The notes below the pieces were generated by a model. That model made no database searches. It was given only the letters and a program-made list of their open reading frames with translations, and had not been told where the DNA came from. A DNA stretch of 64,000 nucleotides, taken from positions 1-64,000 of the forward strand of contig NZ_RWKQ01000011.1 of the NCBI RefSeq assembly GCF_003946885.1, read 5' to 3'. The position numbers were made by a program, and so were the translations under genes. This stretch comes from Specibacter cremeus. Lineage in GTDB: Bacteria > Actinomycetota > Actinomycetes > Actinomycetales > Micrococcaceae. This document shows positions 1 to 10,262 of the stretch, one piece after another. Each line of letters begins with the position of its first letter. Within the stretch, counting starts at the first letter, position 1.

Positions 1-27
1 CGTCTCAACCTCTGCGTCAATGGCCAT
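1..27 (-). CDS. 5' end of a gene leaving the window (partial)
   Basis: Nine codons (MAIDAEVET) run off the left edge on the minus strand. The ATG at 27-25 follows a TATCGT box by 6 nt, the leaderless spacing seen at many genes of this window. Downstream of rpfB one often finds rsmA/ksgA in actinobacteria, so this may be its start, but nine residues cannot show it. Confidence 0.35.
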
Positions 28-33
28 AACACA

Positions 34-39
34 ACGATA
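34..39 (-). promoter_or_regulatory. Predicted -10 box (TATCGT) of the left-edge gene
   Basis: TATCGT on the minus strand is separated by 6 nt from the ATG at 27. This predicts a leaderless transcript starting at or next to the start codon. Confidence 0.3.
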
Positions 40-82
40 GGGCCCCCAACCATGAAACGCTGGCTAATTTACTGGCGAGTCC

Positions 83-1249
<1,167 letters not shown>

Positions 1250-1338
1250 CTACTAGTACATCCGGGCACGGGGAATCGCGCATGAAAACCATGCGGCAGG
1301 ACCCCAATTCCTGGCCCTCGGCACGTGCGCTGCCACGC

Positions 1339-1366
1339 CTCCCGGCGCCGGGAGCATGGCGCCATG
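1339..1366. repeat. Two abutting perfect palindromes upstream of rpfB
   Basis: CTCCCGGCGCCGGGAG (1339-1354, 16 bp) is followed immediately by CATGGCGCCATG (1355-1366, 12 bp). Both are perfect palindromes centred on GGCGCC. They lie about 100-130 bp upstream of the rpfB start, in what is probably its 5' leader or promoter region. They could be operators or RNA hairpins; which is not known. Confidence 0.5.
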
Positions 1367-1411
1367 AACGGGAGTGCGTTATCCGAGGGCCTTCCCCGAC
1401 CCCGGCTAATA

Positions 1412-1438
1412 GTCACCCAGCGTAACCCAATCGTTACC
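1412..1438 (-). promoter_or_regulatory. Three GGTNAC direct repeats upstream of rpfB (OmpR/MtrA-like site?)
   Basis: Read toward rpfB, GGTAAC (1438-1433), GGTTAC (1427-1422) and GGTGAC (1417-1412) follow each other with 11- and 10-bp spacing, one helical turn apart. OmpR-family regulators bind such direct repeats, and MtrA is known to control rpf genes in mycobacteria and corynebacteria. Assignment to MtrA is inference. Confidence 0.45.
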
Positions 1439-1463
1439 TTGGTGACAAGACGGCCACCGGAAA

Positions 1464-2336
1464 TCAGGCCCAGGACCCGTAGACGGCATGCGTGTTCGCA
1501 TTGAGTTGCGACGCGAGGCCGGCCACGTCGCGGCCCAGCAATTCCGCCATGGCCCGCACCGTGTACGGCACCATGTAGCTGGCGTTCGACCGGCCCCGGA
1601 ACGGGTGGGGCGTGAGGAACGGCGCATCGGTTTCCACCAGCAGCAGCGCCGGATCGGCCAAGGCCAGCGAGTCGCGCAGGTTCCGCGCGTTCTTGAACGT
1701 CACGGTCCCCGAGAACGACATGTACCAGCCGTTGGCATTGCAGGTGCGGGCCAGGTCCGCGTCCCCGGAGTAGCAGTGGAACACGACCGTGTCCGGGGCC
1801 CCCTCCTCCGCCAGCGTCCGCACCACGTCGGCGTGCGCGTCGCGGTCGTGGATCTGCAGCGCCAGGCCGCGGCGCTTGGCGATGTCGATGTGCCGGCGAA
1901 ACGAGTGCCGCTGGTCGGCGATGCCGTCCGCGCCGGTGCGGAAGAAATCCAGGCCCGTTTCGCCGATGGCGCGGATGCGCGGGTGGGCGGCCAGTGCGTC
2001 GATCTGCGCCAGGGCGGCCTCGAGGGCGCCGGCGGCCGCCAGCGCGGGGGCGTCGTTCGGGTGGATGGCGACGGCGCCGAGCACCCGCGGGTCGGCGTCG
2101 ACGGCGGCTACGGTGAAGCGCGACGACGCCAGGTCGCAGCCGACCTGGACGGCGCCGGCCACGCCGGCGGCCTGCGCCGCGTCCAGCGCGTCGGCCAGCG
2201 GAACGGCGTGTTCGCCGAAGTCGAAGTGCGTGTGGTTGTCGTACACGGGCACCGGCAGCGGCTCGGGGGCCGGCGCGAACTTTCCGGCCGGTGCTCCGAG
2301 ATGCCGGTACGGGAGGGGGACGGCGGGGGTGCACAT
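1464..2336 (-). CDS. tatD: TatD family metal-dependent DNase
   Basis: A 290-residue TatD-family hydrolase: a TIM-barrel enzyme with 3'-5' exonuclease/DNase activity on metal cofactors. The metal-binding pattern is visible: YDNHTHFDF near the N-terminus, GETGLDF in the middle, LQIHDRDAH, FHCYSGD and ETDAPFLTPHPFRG near the C-terminus. The ATG at 2336 is preferred because it gives the usual family length and has a TAGAGT box 8 nt upstream. The open frame continues far upstream only as antisense to moxR and the DUF58 gene. It is divergent from moxR with 57 bp between starts, and rpfB follows on the same strand, a common actinobacterial order. Confidence 0.93.
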   Translation of the reverse strand: MCTPAVPLPYRHLGAPAGKFAPAPEPLPVPVYDNHTHFDFGEHAVPLADALDAAQAAGVAGAVQVGCDLASSRFTVAAVDADPRVLGAVAIHPNDAPALAAAGALEAALAQIDALAAHPRIRAIGETGLDFFRTGADGIADQRHSFRRHIDIAKRRGLALQIHDRDAHADVVRTLAEEGAPDTVVFHCYSGDADLARTCNANGWYMSFSGTVTFKNARNLRDSLALADPALLLVETDAPFLTPHPFRGRSNASYMVPYTVRAMAELLGRDVAGLASQLNANTHAVYGSWA

Positions 2337-2344
2337 GGTTGTCC

Positions 2345-2386
2345 ACTCTATCTTTGCCCCGCAATCCCGTTGTTTTCCAGTAACGT
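2345..2386. promoter_or_regulatory. Divergent -10 boxes for tatD and moxR
   Basis: Minus strand: TAGAGT at 2350-2345, 8 nt before the tatD ATG. Plus strand: TAACGT at 2381-2386, 7 nt before the moxR ATG at 2394. Neither gene has a clear Shine-Dalgarno sequence, so both mRNAs are predicted to be leaderless. Confidence 0.45.
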
Positions 2387-2393
2387 GGGTCAC

Positions 2394-3392
<999 letters not shown>

Positions 3393-3404
3393 GAGGCGAT
3401 CGCG

Positions 3405-4742
3405 TTGGGCTGGCTGCCGCAGAACTTCCTCCGGCCCCGGGGCTGGTTGATGATCGCCGCCGGCGCCCTCGCGCTGCTGCTGGCCGCCATCCTGGGCCGC
3501 CGCGACCTGCTCACCGTGAGCGTATTCCTGCTCGTGCTGCCGCCGCTGGCCGGTGCCGGGGTGCGGCTGTTCCATCCCGGTTTCACGGTCAGGCGCTCGT
3601 TCGCACCGGCCCTGGTGGAGACGGGGTCGACGGCGGCGGTCACCTTGGACGTGCACGGCACCACCCCGGGTGGCGGGCAGGCGGTGCTGCACGAGGACCT
3701 GCCGGCGAACATCGTGCGGGCACCGACGTTCCCCTACCCGGCGCCCGTGACCCCGCGCAGCCTGCGCAGCCGCTACACGTACACGATCAGGCCGACCCGG
3801 CGGGGACAGTACGTCATCGGGCCGCTGCGCGCCCGCTTCAGCGACCCGTTCGACGTCGCGTTCCAGCTGCGCACCCTCGACGACGGCGACGTGCTCACGG
3901 TGGCGCCGGCCGCCGTCGTGCTTCCGGCCGCGTCGCTCACCGGCGGCCGCGGCACCGACGGCAGCCGTGCCACACGGCAGCGCGCCAACCCCAGCGACGA
4001 CGACGTCATGACCCGTGACTACCGGTACGGCGACCCGCTGCGCCGCGTGCACTGGCCGGCGACGGCGCGCACCGGCCGGCTCATGGTGCGCCAGGAGGAG
4101 TCCGTGACGACCCCGGAGGCCGTGCTCCTGCTGGACCGGCGGCTGGGCGCGTTCGGCGCCGTGCCGCGCACCGGGCTCGGCGGACAGGTCCGGCACGGGG
4201 TGGCCGGCCAGCTGCGCAGCAACGCGAACTTCGAATGGGCCGTCGTGGCGGCCGTGTCCGTGGCCACGCACGTGCTGGAGCGCGGCTTCCTGCTGCGGGT
4301 CCTCGACGAGCATGGCCGGCCGGCGTTCCTGTCCTCCACCTCGGCCCCCGAGCCGGGCCTGGAGAACTATGCCGGGCCGGGCGGGGTGGTCGCCGTGGCC
4401 CAGTCGCTGGCCGCGCTCGAACTGACGGCCCCGGCACAGGGCGAGCACGGATATGACGAGAACCTGGTCGACAGGCTGTTGCAGAGCCGGCGGCGGGGGC
4501 CGATCGTGGCCATCACCGGGCGGCTCGGACCCGACGACGCGGCCGTGCTGGCCGAGGCCGCCGACGCCGCCGAGGGGGCCTTCGCCCTCGTGGTGTGCGA
4601 CGACCCCGCCGCGGCCGGACCCGAGCTGGCCGTGCTGCGGCGCGCCGGCTGGCAGGCCGTGGCGGTCGGCGCCGACACGGCCCTGGCCGACGCCTGGATG
4701 GAACTGGACGGGGCGTCCTTGGTCGGGGAGGGCCTCGCATGA
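3405..4742 (+). CDS. DUF58 domain protein
   Basis: A 445-residue membrane-anchored DUF58 protein. Two hydrophobic segments occur near the N-terminus (about residues 12-45), then an extracytoplasmic-type beta domain, then the DUF58 core with the signature DYRYGDPLRRVHWPATARTGRLMVRQ and a VWA-like C-terminal part. The start is TTG, supported by an AGGAGG box 8 nt upstream at 3391-3396. The gene overlaps the transglutaminase gene by an ATGA. DUF58 proteins in MoxR-DUF58-TgpA clusters are thought to act with the ATPase on envelope or protease-like processes; the substrate here is unknown. Confidence 0.9.
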   Translation: MGWLPQNFLRPRGWLMIAAGALALLLAAILGRRDLLTVSVFLLVLPPLAGAGVRLFHPGFTVRRSFAPALVETGSTAAVTLDVHGTTPGGGQAVLHEDLPANIVRAPTFPYPAPVTPRSLRSRYTYTIRPTRRGQYVIGPLRARFSDPFDVAFQLRTLDDGDVLTVAPAAVVLPAASLTGGRGTDGSRATRQRANPSDDDVMTRDYRYGDPLRRVHWPATARTGRLMVRQEESVTTPEAVLLLDRRLGAFGAVPRTGLGGQVRHGVAGQLRSNANFEWAVVAAVSVATHVLERGFLLRVLDEHGRPAFLSSTSAPEPGLENYAGPGGVVAVAQSLAALELTAPAQGEHGYDENLVDRLLQSRRRGPIVAITGRLGPDDAAVLAEAADAAEGAFALVVCDDPAAAGPELAVLRRAGWQAVAVGADTALADAWMELDGASLVGEGLA

Positions 4743-7066
4743 GACACACGGCCACGTCCCGCTGGGTGCTCGCCCTGGCCGTCTTCGCCGCCGTCATGGG
4801 CCCCTCGATCGGGCTCAACGGCGTGGTGCTGGGGGTCGCCTGGATGCCGCGCGCCGCCTTCACCGTGGCGGTCGTGCTGGCCGCCGCCGCCGCCACCCGG
4901 CGCTTCCCGCGAGTGGCGCCGCTGGCCCCGCTGGCCGGGTTCGCCGCCCTGTGGGCCGGGCTCGTGCTGCTGTTCTTCGCCGACTCGTCCGTGCTCGGGG
5001 TCATCCCCACGGTCAAGACGTTCGAGGACATGGGTGCCCTGCTGGAACAGTCCGGCCAGACGATCCTGGTCCGTTCGGCACCCATCCCGCTCGACGACGG
5101 CATCGCGTTCATCATCTGCGCCGGGCTCGGGTTGGCCGCCCTGCTCATCGACATCCTGGCCCTGGCCGCCGCGCTGCCGGCCGCGGGCGGGCTGGGCATC
5201 CTGCTCATCCTGTTCGTCCCGGCCATCATCAAGCCCGAAAGCGTCGGCGTGCCCGGGTTCGTCGCCGCCGGCGTCGGCTACCTGATCCTGCTGGGCTGTT
5301 GCCACTGGTACGCCCCGGGCGGGAAGCCGCGGCCCAGCGGCAATGTGGCCCCCAGCGGCACCCGGGCCCGGGCCGCGTGGCTCACGGTCGTCGTCGTCGC
5401 GGCCACGGTCGCGATCCCGCTGGCCATCCCGGGCTTCAGCACCGGGGCGTTCCCGCAGGGCAGCCGCCTCGGACAGCCCGGCAACGTCGCCGGCATCGAC
5501 CCGATGGTGTCCCTCGGCAACGACCTGCGCAACCAGGGCAGCGGCGCCCAGGTGTTCTACGACACCGATTCGGCCACCCCCGTCTACCTGCGCACGTCCA
5601 CCCTGGAGGACTTCTCCGGCCACACCTGGAAGCCGGACCCGCGCACGAAGGACCGCCAGGGCGATCCGGAGGACATCCGCAACGCCTATGGCCCGGTTGC
5701 AGGCGTGCCGGTGGTGACAACCCAGACGAGGATCTACACCGACTACCTGATCAGCAACTGGCTGCCGGCGCCGTACGCGCCGTCGCGCATCTTGGGCCTC
5801 AAGGGGCCGTGGACGTGGGACCCGGAGACGCTGACCGTCATGGGGTCGACCGTCACCACCATGAACCAGTCCTACCTCGTCACGAGCGTCAGGCCCGAGC
5901 TCACGCCGGAGATCCTGCGCGCCACCGGTAGTCCGCGGCGCGGCCTGGACCCGGTGTTCACGAAGCTGCCGGGCAACCTGCCCTCCATCATCACCGACAC
6001 GGCGCGCTCGGTCACGAAGGGCCTGGACACGGCGTTCGACAAGGCCCTGGCGCTGCAGGACTACCTGCGCGCGACCGACTTCACCTACAGCGAGAAGACG
6101 CCGCTGCAACAGGGCTATGACGGCGCCGGCATGGACGTCATCGCCAAGTTCCTGCAGGTCAAGGCCGGGTATTGCGTGCACTTTTCCTCGGCCATGGCCG
6201 TCATGGCACGCGTGCTGGGCATCCCGTCCCGGATCGCCATCGGCTACGCGCCCGGCTCGCTCACGGGCCGCACCGACGACCTGAACGGGCACCCGCTGAC
6301 CGGGTACATGGTCAACGGGCACAATGCGCACGCCTGGCCCGAACTGTACTTCGAGGGCGTCGGCTGGGTGCCGTTCGAGCCGACGCCGACGCGCGGCCAG
6401 GTTCCCGCGTACGCGCAGGTGCCCGTCTCGTCGGCGCCCTCGGCCAACAACAACGACCTGTTCAACCCGTCCCGGCAGCAGCCCACGGCGCCGGCGACGC
6501 CCGCGCCCGGCGCGTCCGCCGCCCCGGCGGCCGCGGCCGGGGCGACCCCGGCGGCGGAGCGCGGTGCCGGATGGGGGATGGCCCTGGTGCTGGCGTTCGT
6601 GGCGCTGGCCGGTCCGTGCGTGTGCCGGGCGCTCGTTCGACGGCGGCGGCTGGCCCTGGTGCGCGGCGCCGGCGGTGCGTCCCGTCCCGACCCGGCCGTG
6701 ATCGCCTGGCGCGAGGTGCGGGATTCGGCCGTGGACTACGGGGTCCGTCCCGACCCGGCCAGGACGCCGCGCGCGCAGGCGGCGATGATCGGGGCACGGC
6801 TCGGGCCGGCGACGGACGGCGCGGATGCCGTCATGGCGCTGGCGCACGCGTTCGAACGCGCCGTGTACGGGCGCGCACCGGCCCCTTCGACCGGGGCTTC
6901 GTCGTCCGGGGCCGGGACGGCGACACTGGAGCGGACGTCCGCGGTCGACGTCGACCTCCTGGCCGAGCAGCTCGAATCCGTCGTGGCCGGGCTGGAGAAC
7001 TCGGCGACGGCGGCAGCCCGCCTGCGCGCCGTGGTGCTGCCGCAGTCGTTGTTCAGCCGGTCGTGA
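4739..7066 (+). CDS. TgpA-type membrane transglutaminase-like protein
   Basis: A 775-residue protein with several N-terminal transmembrane helices (TgpA/DUF3488 region, about 1-230), a periplasmic-type transglutaminase core and, after an Ala/Pro-rich linker, one more membrane helix and a cytoplasmic C-terminal domain (DUF4129-like). The catalytic Cys is in GYCVHFSS (residue 479) and the His in NAHAWPELYF (531). The residue 16 after the His, where TgpA of Pseudomonas has Asp, is Glu in WVPFEPTP. The start is an ATG overlapping the DUF58 stop. The gene ends a three-gene operon; the protein substrate is not known. Confidence 0.9.
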   Translation: MRHTATSRWVLALAVFAAVMGPSIGLNGVVLGVAWMPRAAFTVAVVLAAAAATRRFPRVAPLAPLAGFAALWAGLVLLFFADSSVLGVIPTVKTFEDMGALLEQSGQTILVRSAPIPLDDGIAFIICAGLGLAALLIDILALAAALPAAGGLGILLILFVPAIIKPESVGVPGFVAAGVGYLILLGCCHWYAPGGKPRPSGNVAPSGTRARAAWLTVVVVAATVAIPLAIPGFSTGAFPQGSRLGQPGNVAGIDPMVSLGNDLRNQGSGAQVFYDTDSATPVYLRTSTLEDFSGHTWKPDPRTKDRQGDPEDIRNAYGPVAGVPVVTTQTRIYTDYLISNWLPAPYAPSRILGLKGPWTWDPETLTVMGSTVTTMNQSYLVTSVRPELTPEILRATGSPRRGLDPVFTKLPGNLPSIITDTARSVTKGLDTAFDKALALQDYLRATDFTYSEKTPLQQGYDGAGMDVIAKFLQVKAGYCVHFSSAMAVMARVLGIPSRIAIGYAPGSLTGRTDDLNGHPLTGYMVNGHNAHAWPELYFEGVGWVPFEPTPTRGQVPAYAQVPVSSAPSANNNDLFNPSRQQPTAPATPAPGASAAPAAAAGATPAAERGAGWGMALVLAFVALAGPCVCRALVRRRRLALVRGAGGASRPDPAVIAWREVRDSAVDYGVRPDPARTPRAQAAMIGARLGPATDGADAVMALAHAFERAVYGRAPAPSTGASSSGAGTATLERTSAVDVDLLAEQLESVVAGLENSATAAARLRAVVLPQSLFSRS

Positions 7067-7088
7067 AGCACGCCGGGCGGCTCGCGCC

Positions 7089-7739
7089 TCAGCGGTTCCA
7101 GGACCCGGTGATCGGGGCTTCGTGTCTCGCTCGCGCCACGTCGGCGGCGCATCCTGCCTGCCCGTGGGTGTCAAGGCCGGCCACGATGCCGTCGATGTCG
7201 GTGTCGGGGCGGTTCTGGCTGAGTTTGGCTTTCACGTCGATCCTGGTGATGAGCAGTTCGACGCCGACGATGGCGCGCAGCTGACCGGAGACATAGCGCT
7301 CCGGCGCATCGTCCACGGACCAGGGTCGCTCAAAATGGGCCTCGTTGAGGTCGGTCAGCCGCCTGACATGATTGCCGAGCCAGGCGGGGTCGTCATGGAC
7401 GGCGAGCCGGCCGTACACGTGGGCGGTGGAGTAGTTCCACGTCGGTACGACGCGTCCGTGTTCGGCCTTCGATGCGTACCAGGAGGGCGAGATGTAGGCG
7501 TCCGCGCCCTGGATGATGACGAGTGACTCTCCGATCGCGGGCTCTGACCACTGGGTGTTGTTTCGGGCGAGGTGCCCGTGCAGCGCGCCGTGGTCGCCGA
7601 TCGAGGGATCGTAGATGAAGGGCAGGAAGGTGGCGAGCAGGCCCCGCGAGGTCATGGTGACCAGGTTGGCTGCGGCCGGCCGGGTGAGGAGGTCGTGGAC
7701 GGAGTCGGGGCCGGCTTCGAAGTGCGCTGGGATGTACAT
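7089..7739 (-). CDS. PaiB-like FMN-binding negative transcriptional regulator
   Basis: A 216-residue member of the PaiB/FMN-binding split-barrel family. It opens MYIPAHF and carries VTWNYSTAHVYGRL-like sequence (here VPTWNYSTAHVYG) and the conserved ELLITRIDVKAKLSQNR, matching PaiB proteins. PaiB of Bacillus is linked to negative control of sporulation and protease genes; many homologues have only a flavin fold and no shown DNA binding. The ATG at 7739 is chosen over one 57 nt upstream because it has an AAAGGAAGAG ribosome site and matches family starts. It converges on the transglutaminase gene with 22 bp between. Confidence 0.9.
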   Translation of the reverse strand: MYIPAHFEAGPDSVHDLLTRPAAANLVTMTSRGLLATFLPFIYDPSIGDHGALHGHLARNNTQWSEPAIGESLVIIQGADAYISPSWYASKAEHGRVVPTWNYSTAHVYGRLAVHDDPAWLGNHVRRLTDLNEAHFERPWSVDDAPERYVSGQLRAIVGVELLITRIDVKAKLSQNRPDTDIDGIVAGLDTHGQAGCAADVARARHEAPITGSWNR

Positions 7740-7809
7740 GGGGCTCTTCCTTTGGATGAAGGATGTTCGTGGTCTGTGTTCATGGTCTGTGTTCATGGTC
7801 TGTGAATCG

Positions 7810-8751
7810 TCAGGGATTCCGTGTCGGGGGCGGTGGGGTGAGCCGGACGCGGACCGCGATGCCGGCGCACAGGATGACGGCGAGGCCGCCGATGATGGTG
7901 GTCCAGGTCAGGGTCTCGCCGAGCAGCAGTCCGGCCCAGCAGATGCTCAGCACGGGTTGGATGAGTTGGATCTGGCTCACCTGGGCCATGGGGCCGAGGG
8001 CGAGGCCGCGGTACCAGGCGAAGAAGCCAAGGAACATGCTGACGAGGCCGAGGTAGGCAAAAGCGGCCCACTGGACCGGGGTGCCTGACGGTGGCCCCTG
8101 GGCCATGGAGAGCGCCGTCAGGAACACCATCAGCGGCGCTGCGAGGACAAGCGCCCAGGATACGGTCTGCCACGCGCCGAGTTCGCGGGCGAGCAGGCCA
8201 CCTTCGGCGTATCCGATGGCCGCGGCCGCGACGGCGCCGAGGAGCAGCAGGTCCGCCCAGTGCGGTTGCCCGAAGCCACCGGACTGCGCGAAGGCGAAAG
8301 CGATGGCCGCCAGGGCGCCCACGGCCGTGACGGCCCAGAACGCCACCGGTGGACGCTCGCGCCCGCGGAGCACCGCGGCCGTTGCCGTCGCGGCGGGGAG
8401 CAGGGCGATGACGACGGCCCCGTGACTGGCGGGCGCGGTGGTCAGCGCGAACGAGGTGAGCAGCGGGAAGCCGACAACGATCCCTCCGGCGACCACGGCG
8501 AGCCGCGCCCACTGCACGCCGTGAGGAAAGCGCTGCCGGGTGAGCGCGAGGGCGAAGGCGGCCAGCACGGCCGCCACGACGGCGCGGGCCGACCCGATGA
8601 ACAGGGGCGACAGGCCGCCGACCGCCACTCGGGTGAAGGGAACGGTGAACGAGAACGCCGCTACCCCGAGGAGGCCCCACCACAGGCCGGTGCCGGAACG
8701 GGACGGTATCACTGGCAAAACAAGTGTAGTAGCGCTACTATTGTATCTCAT
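7810..8751 (-). CDS. EamA/DMT family transporter
   Basis: A 10-helix drug/metabolite transporter with two EamA repeats. About 313 residues result from the ATG at 8751; a GTG at 8712 would give 300. Motifs include FTVPFTRVAVGGLSPLFIGSAR at the start of repeat 1 and FLGFFAWYRGLALG in repeat 2. Such carriers usually export amino acids or related metabolites; the substrate is not predictable. It is divergent from a MocR regulator whose ATG shares two bases with this ATG (TCATGA), so control by that regulator through the palindrome at 8727-8740 is very likely. A TATCGT box on the minus strand lies 5 nt before the 8751 ATG. A TACAAT (8745-8740) would instead serve the downstream GTG. Confidence 0.88.
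   Translation of the reverse strand: MRYNSSATTLVLPVIPSRSGTGLWWGLLGVAAFSFTVPFTRVAVGGLSPLFIGSARAVVAAVLAAFALALTRQRFPHGVQWARLAVVAGGIVVGFPLLTSFALTTAPASHGAVVIALLPAATATAAVLRGRERPPVAFWAVTAVGALAAIAFAFAQSGGFGQPHWADLLLLGAVAAAAIGYAEGGLLARELGAWQTVSWALVLAAPLMVFLTALSMAQGPPSGTPVQWAAFAYLGLVSMFLGFFAWYRGLALGPMAQVSQIQLIQPVLSICWAGLLLGETLTWTTIIGGLAVILCAGIAVRVRLTPPPPTRNP
8727..8740. promoter_or_regulatory. 14-bp perfect palindrome, probable MocR operator
   Basis: TAGTAGCGCTACTA is a perfect inverted repeat between the divergent DMT and MocR genes. It overlaps the TACTAT box (8736-8741) that lies 8 nt before the MocR ATG, and also a minus-strand TACAAT. A regulator bound here would block both promoters, as expected for autoregulation plus control of the transporter. 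Confidence 0.6.
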
Positions 8752-10162
8752 GAATAACGATAGCAGTTCCCGGATCGCGGCGCGACTCAGGGAATGGTTG
8801 GCCGGGGCCGCGCCGGGGTCCCGGCTGCCGTCCACGCGGTCCCTGGTTGCCGAGTACCGGGCCAGCCCCGTGACGGTGCAGAAGGCCCTGCAGACCCTCA
8901 CGGCGCAGGGCCTGATCGAGAGCCGGCCCGGGGTCGGGACCTTCGTGCGGGCCGTCCGGACCGCACGCCCGTCGGACTACGGCTGGCAGAGCGCGGCCCT
9001 CCGATCGCCGCAGGCGCCCCTTCGCCCGGCCTCCACGACGATGCGCGGCGCATCGAACAATGTCATTGCCTTCCACGCAGGGTACCCGGACCGGGAGCTC
9101 CTGCCGGAGCGCCAGGTGCGTGCGGCCCTGACCAGGGCGGCCCGGGGTGATGCCGCCCTGTCCCGTCCGCCCGTGGCAGGGCTGCCGGAGCTGCAGTCCT
9201 GGTTCGCGCACGAACTCGGCGCCTCGACCCCGGTGGGGGTCACCCCGCCGACACCGAGAGACGTCATCGTGCTGCCGGGGAGCCAGAGCGGACTCAGCTC
9301 CATTTTCAGCGCATTGGTCGGCAGCGGGCAGCCGCTGCTCCTGGAATCCCCGACCTACTGGGGCGCCATCCTGGCTGCGGCCCAAGCGGGCGTCCGCGTC
9401 GTCCCGGTGCCCAGCGGACCCGACGGCCCCGACCCGGAGGAGCTGGCCCGGGCCTTTGAGGAGACCGGCGCGCGCCTGTTTTACGCGCAACCGAACTACG
9501 CGAACCCCACCGGCGCGCAATGGGCCGCCGGGCGGGGCGAACAGGTCCTGGACGTCGTCCGTGAGAACGGCGCGTTCCTCGTCGAGGACGACTGGGCGCA
9601 CGACTTCGGCATCAGCACCACCCCCGTACCCGTTGCCACGCACGACGATTCGGGCCATGTCGTCTACCTTCGCTCGCTGACGAAGAGCGTGTCCCCGGCC
9701 ATCCGCATCGCCGCCGTCATCGCCCGCGGTCCGGCACGCGAGCGCATTCTTGCGGACCGGGGAGCGGAGTCGATGTATGTCAGCGGCCTCCTTCAGGCCG
9801 CGGCGCTCGACGTCGTCACACAGCCTGCCTGGCAGACCCATCTGCGCAGCCTCCGCCATCAGCTCCAATCACGCCGTGACCTCCTGGTCACCAGCCTGCG
9901 CGAGCATGCCCCGCGGGCCCATATTGAGCATGTGCCAACGGGAGGGCTGAACCTCTGGGCACGCCTGCCCGATGGGACCGACCTCGACCGGCTGACCCGT
10001 GACTGCGAGAGCGCCGGAGTCATGATCGCCGCCGGCGATGAATGGTTCCCGGCCGAACCTGCGGGCCCGTTCATCCGGCTCAACTACTCGGGACCGAACC
10101 CGGGCGCCTTCCCGGAAGGCGCCCGCATCCTCGGCCAGGCACTCGAACGCAACAGCCGCTAG
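8750..10162 (+). CDS. MocR/GabR family regulator (GntR HTH plus aminotransferase-like domain)
   Basis: A 470-residue MocR-type regulator. An N-terminal winged helix (about 1-70; SRLPSTRSLVAEYRASPVTVQKAL) joins a fold-type I aminotransferase-like domain. That domain keeps PLP-site residues: QPNYANPTG, the VEDDWAHDF aspartate and SLTKSVSPAIR with the Schiff-base lysine. Such proteins sense PLP or an aminated effector. The ATG at 8750 has no ribosome site but follows TACTAT by 8 nt, so the message is probably leaderless. Its partner gene is the divergent DMT exporter. The convergent gene is a succinate-semialdehyde dehydrogenase, which recalls GabR, but the link is only positional. Confidence 0.92.
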   Translation: MNNDSSSRIAARLREWLAGAAPGSRLPSTRSLVAEYRASPVTVQKALQTLTAQGLIESRPGVGTFVRAVRTARPSDYGWQSAALRSPQAPLRPASTTMRGASNNVIAFHAGYPDRELLPERQVRAALTRAARGDAALSRPPVAGLPELQSWFAHELGASTPVGVTPPTPRDVIVLPGSQSGLSSIFSALVGSGQPLLLESPTYWGAILAAAQAGVRVVPVPSGPDGPDPEELARAFEETGARLFYAQPNYANPTGAQWAAGRGEQVLDVVRENGAFLVEDDWAHDFGISTTPVPVATHDDSGHVVYLRSLTKSVSPAIRIAAVIARGPARERILADRGAESMYVSGLLQAAALDVVTQPAWQTHLRSLRHQLQSRRDLLVTSLREHAPRAHIEHVPTGGLNLWARLPDGTDLDRLTRDCESAGVMIAAGDEWFPAEPAGPFIRLNYSGPNPGAFPEGARILGQALERNSR

Positions 10163-10174
10163 AATCCGGCAGAA

Positions 10175-10220
10175 CGCGGAAGACCCTCGTCCGGATAATG
10201 CTGGACGAGGGTCTTCCGCG
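10175..10220. terminator. Bidirectional terminator, 18-bp perfect stem
   Basis: Arms 10175-10192 and 10203-10220 are perfect reverse complements (CGCGGAAGACCCTCGTCC), with a 10-nt loop. It lies between the convergent MocR and dehydrogenase genes and can serve both. There is no clear T-tract. Confidence 0.85.
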
Positions 10221-10262
10221 GGTTGGGTCCGGGGAGTATCCGTGGGTGATGCGATCCCGGGG

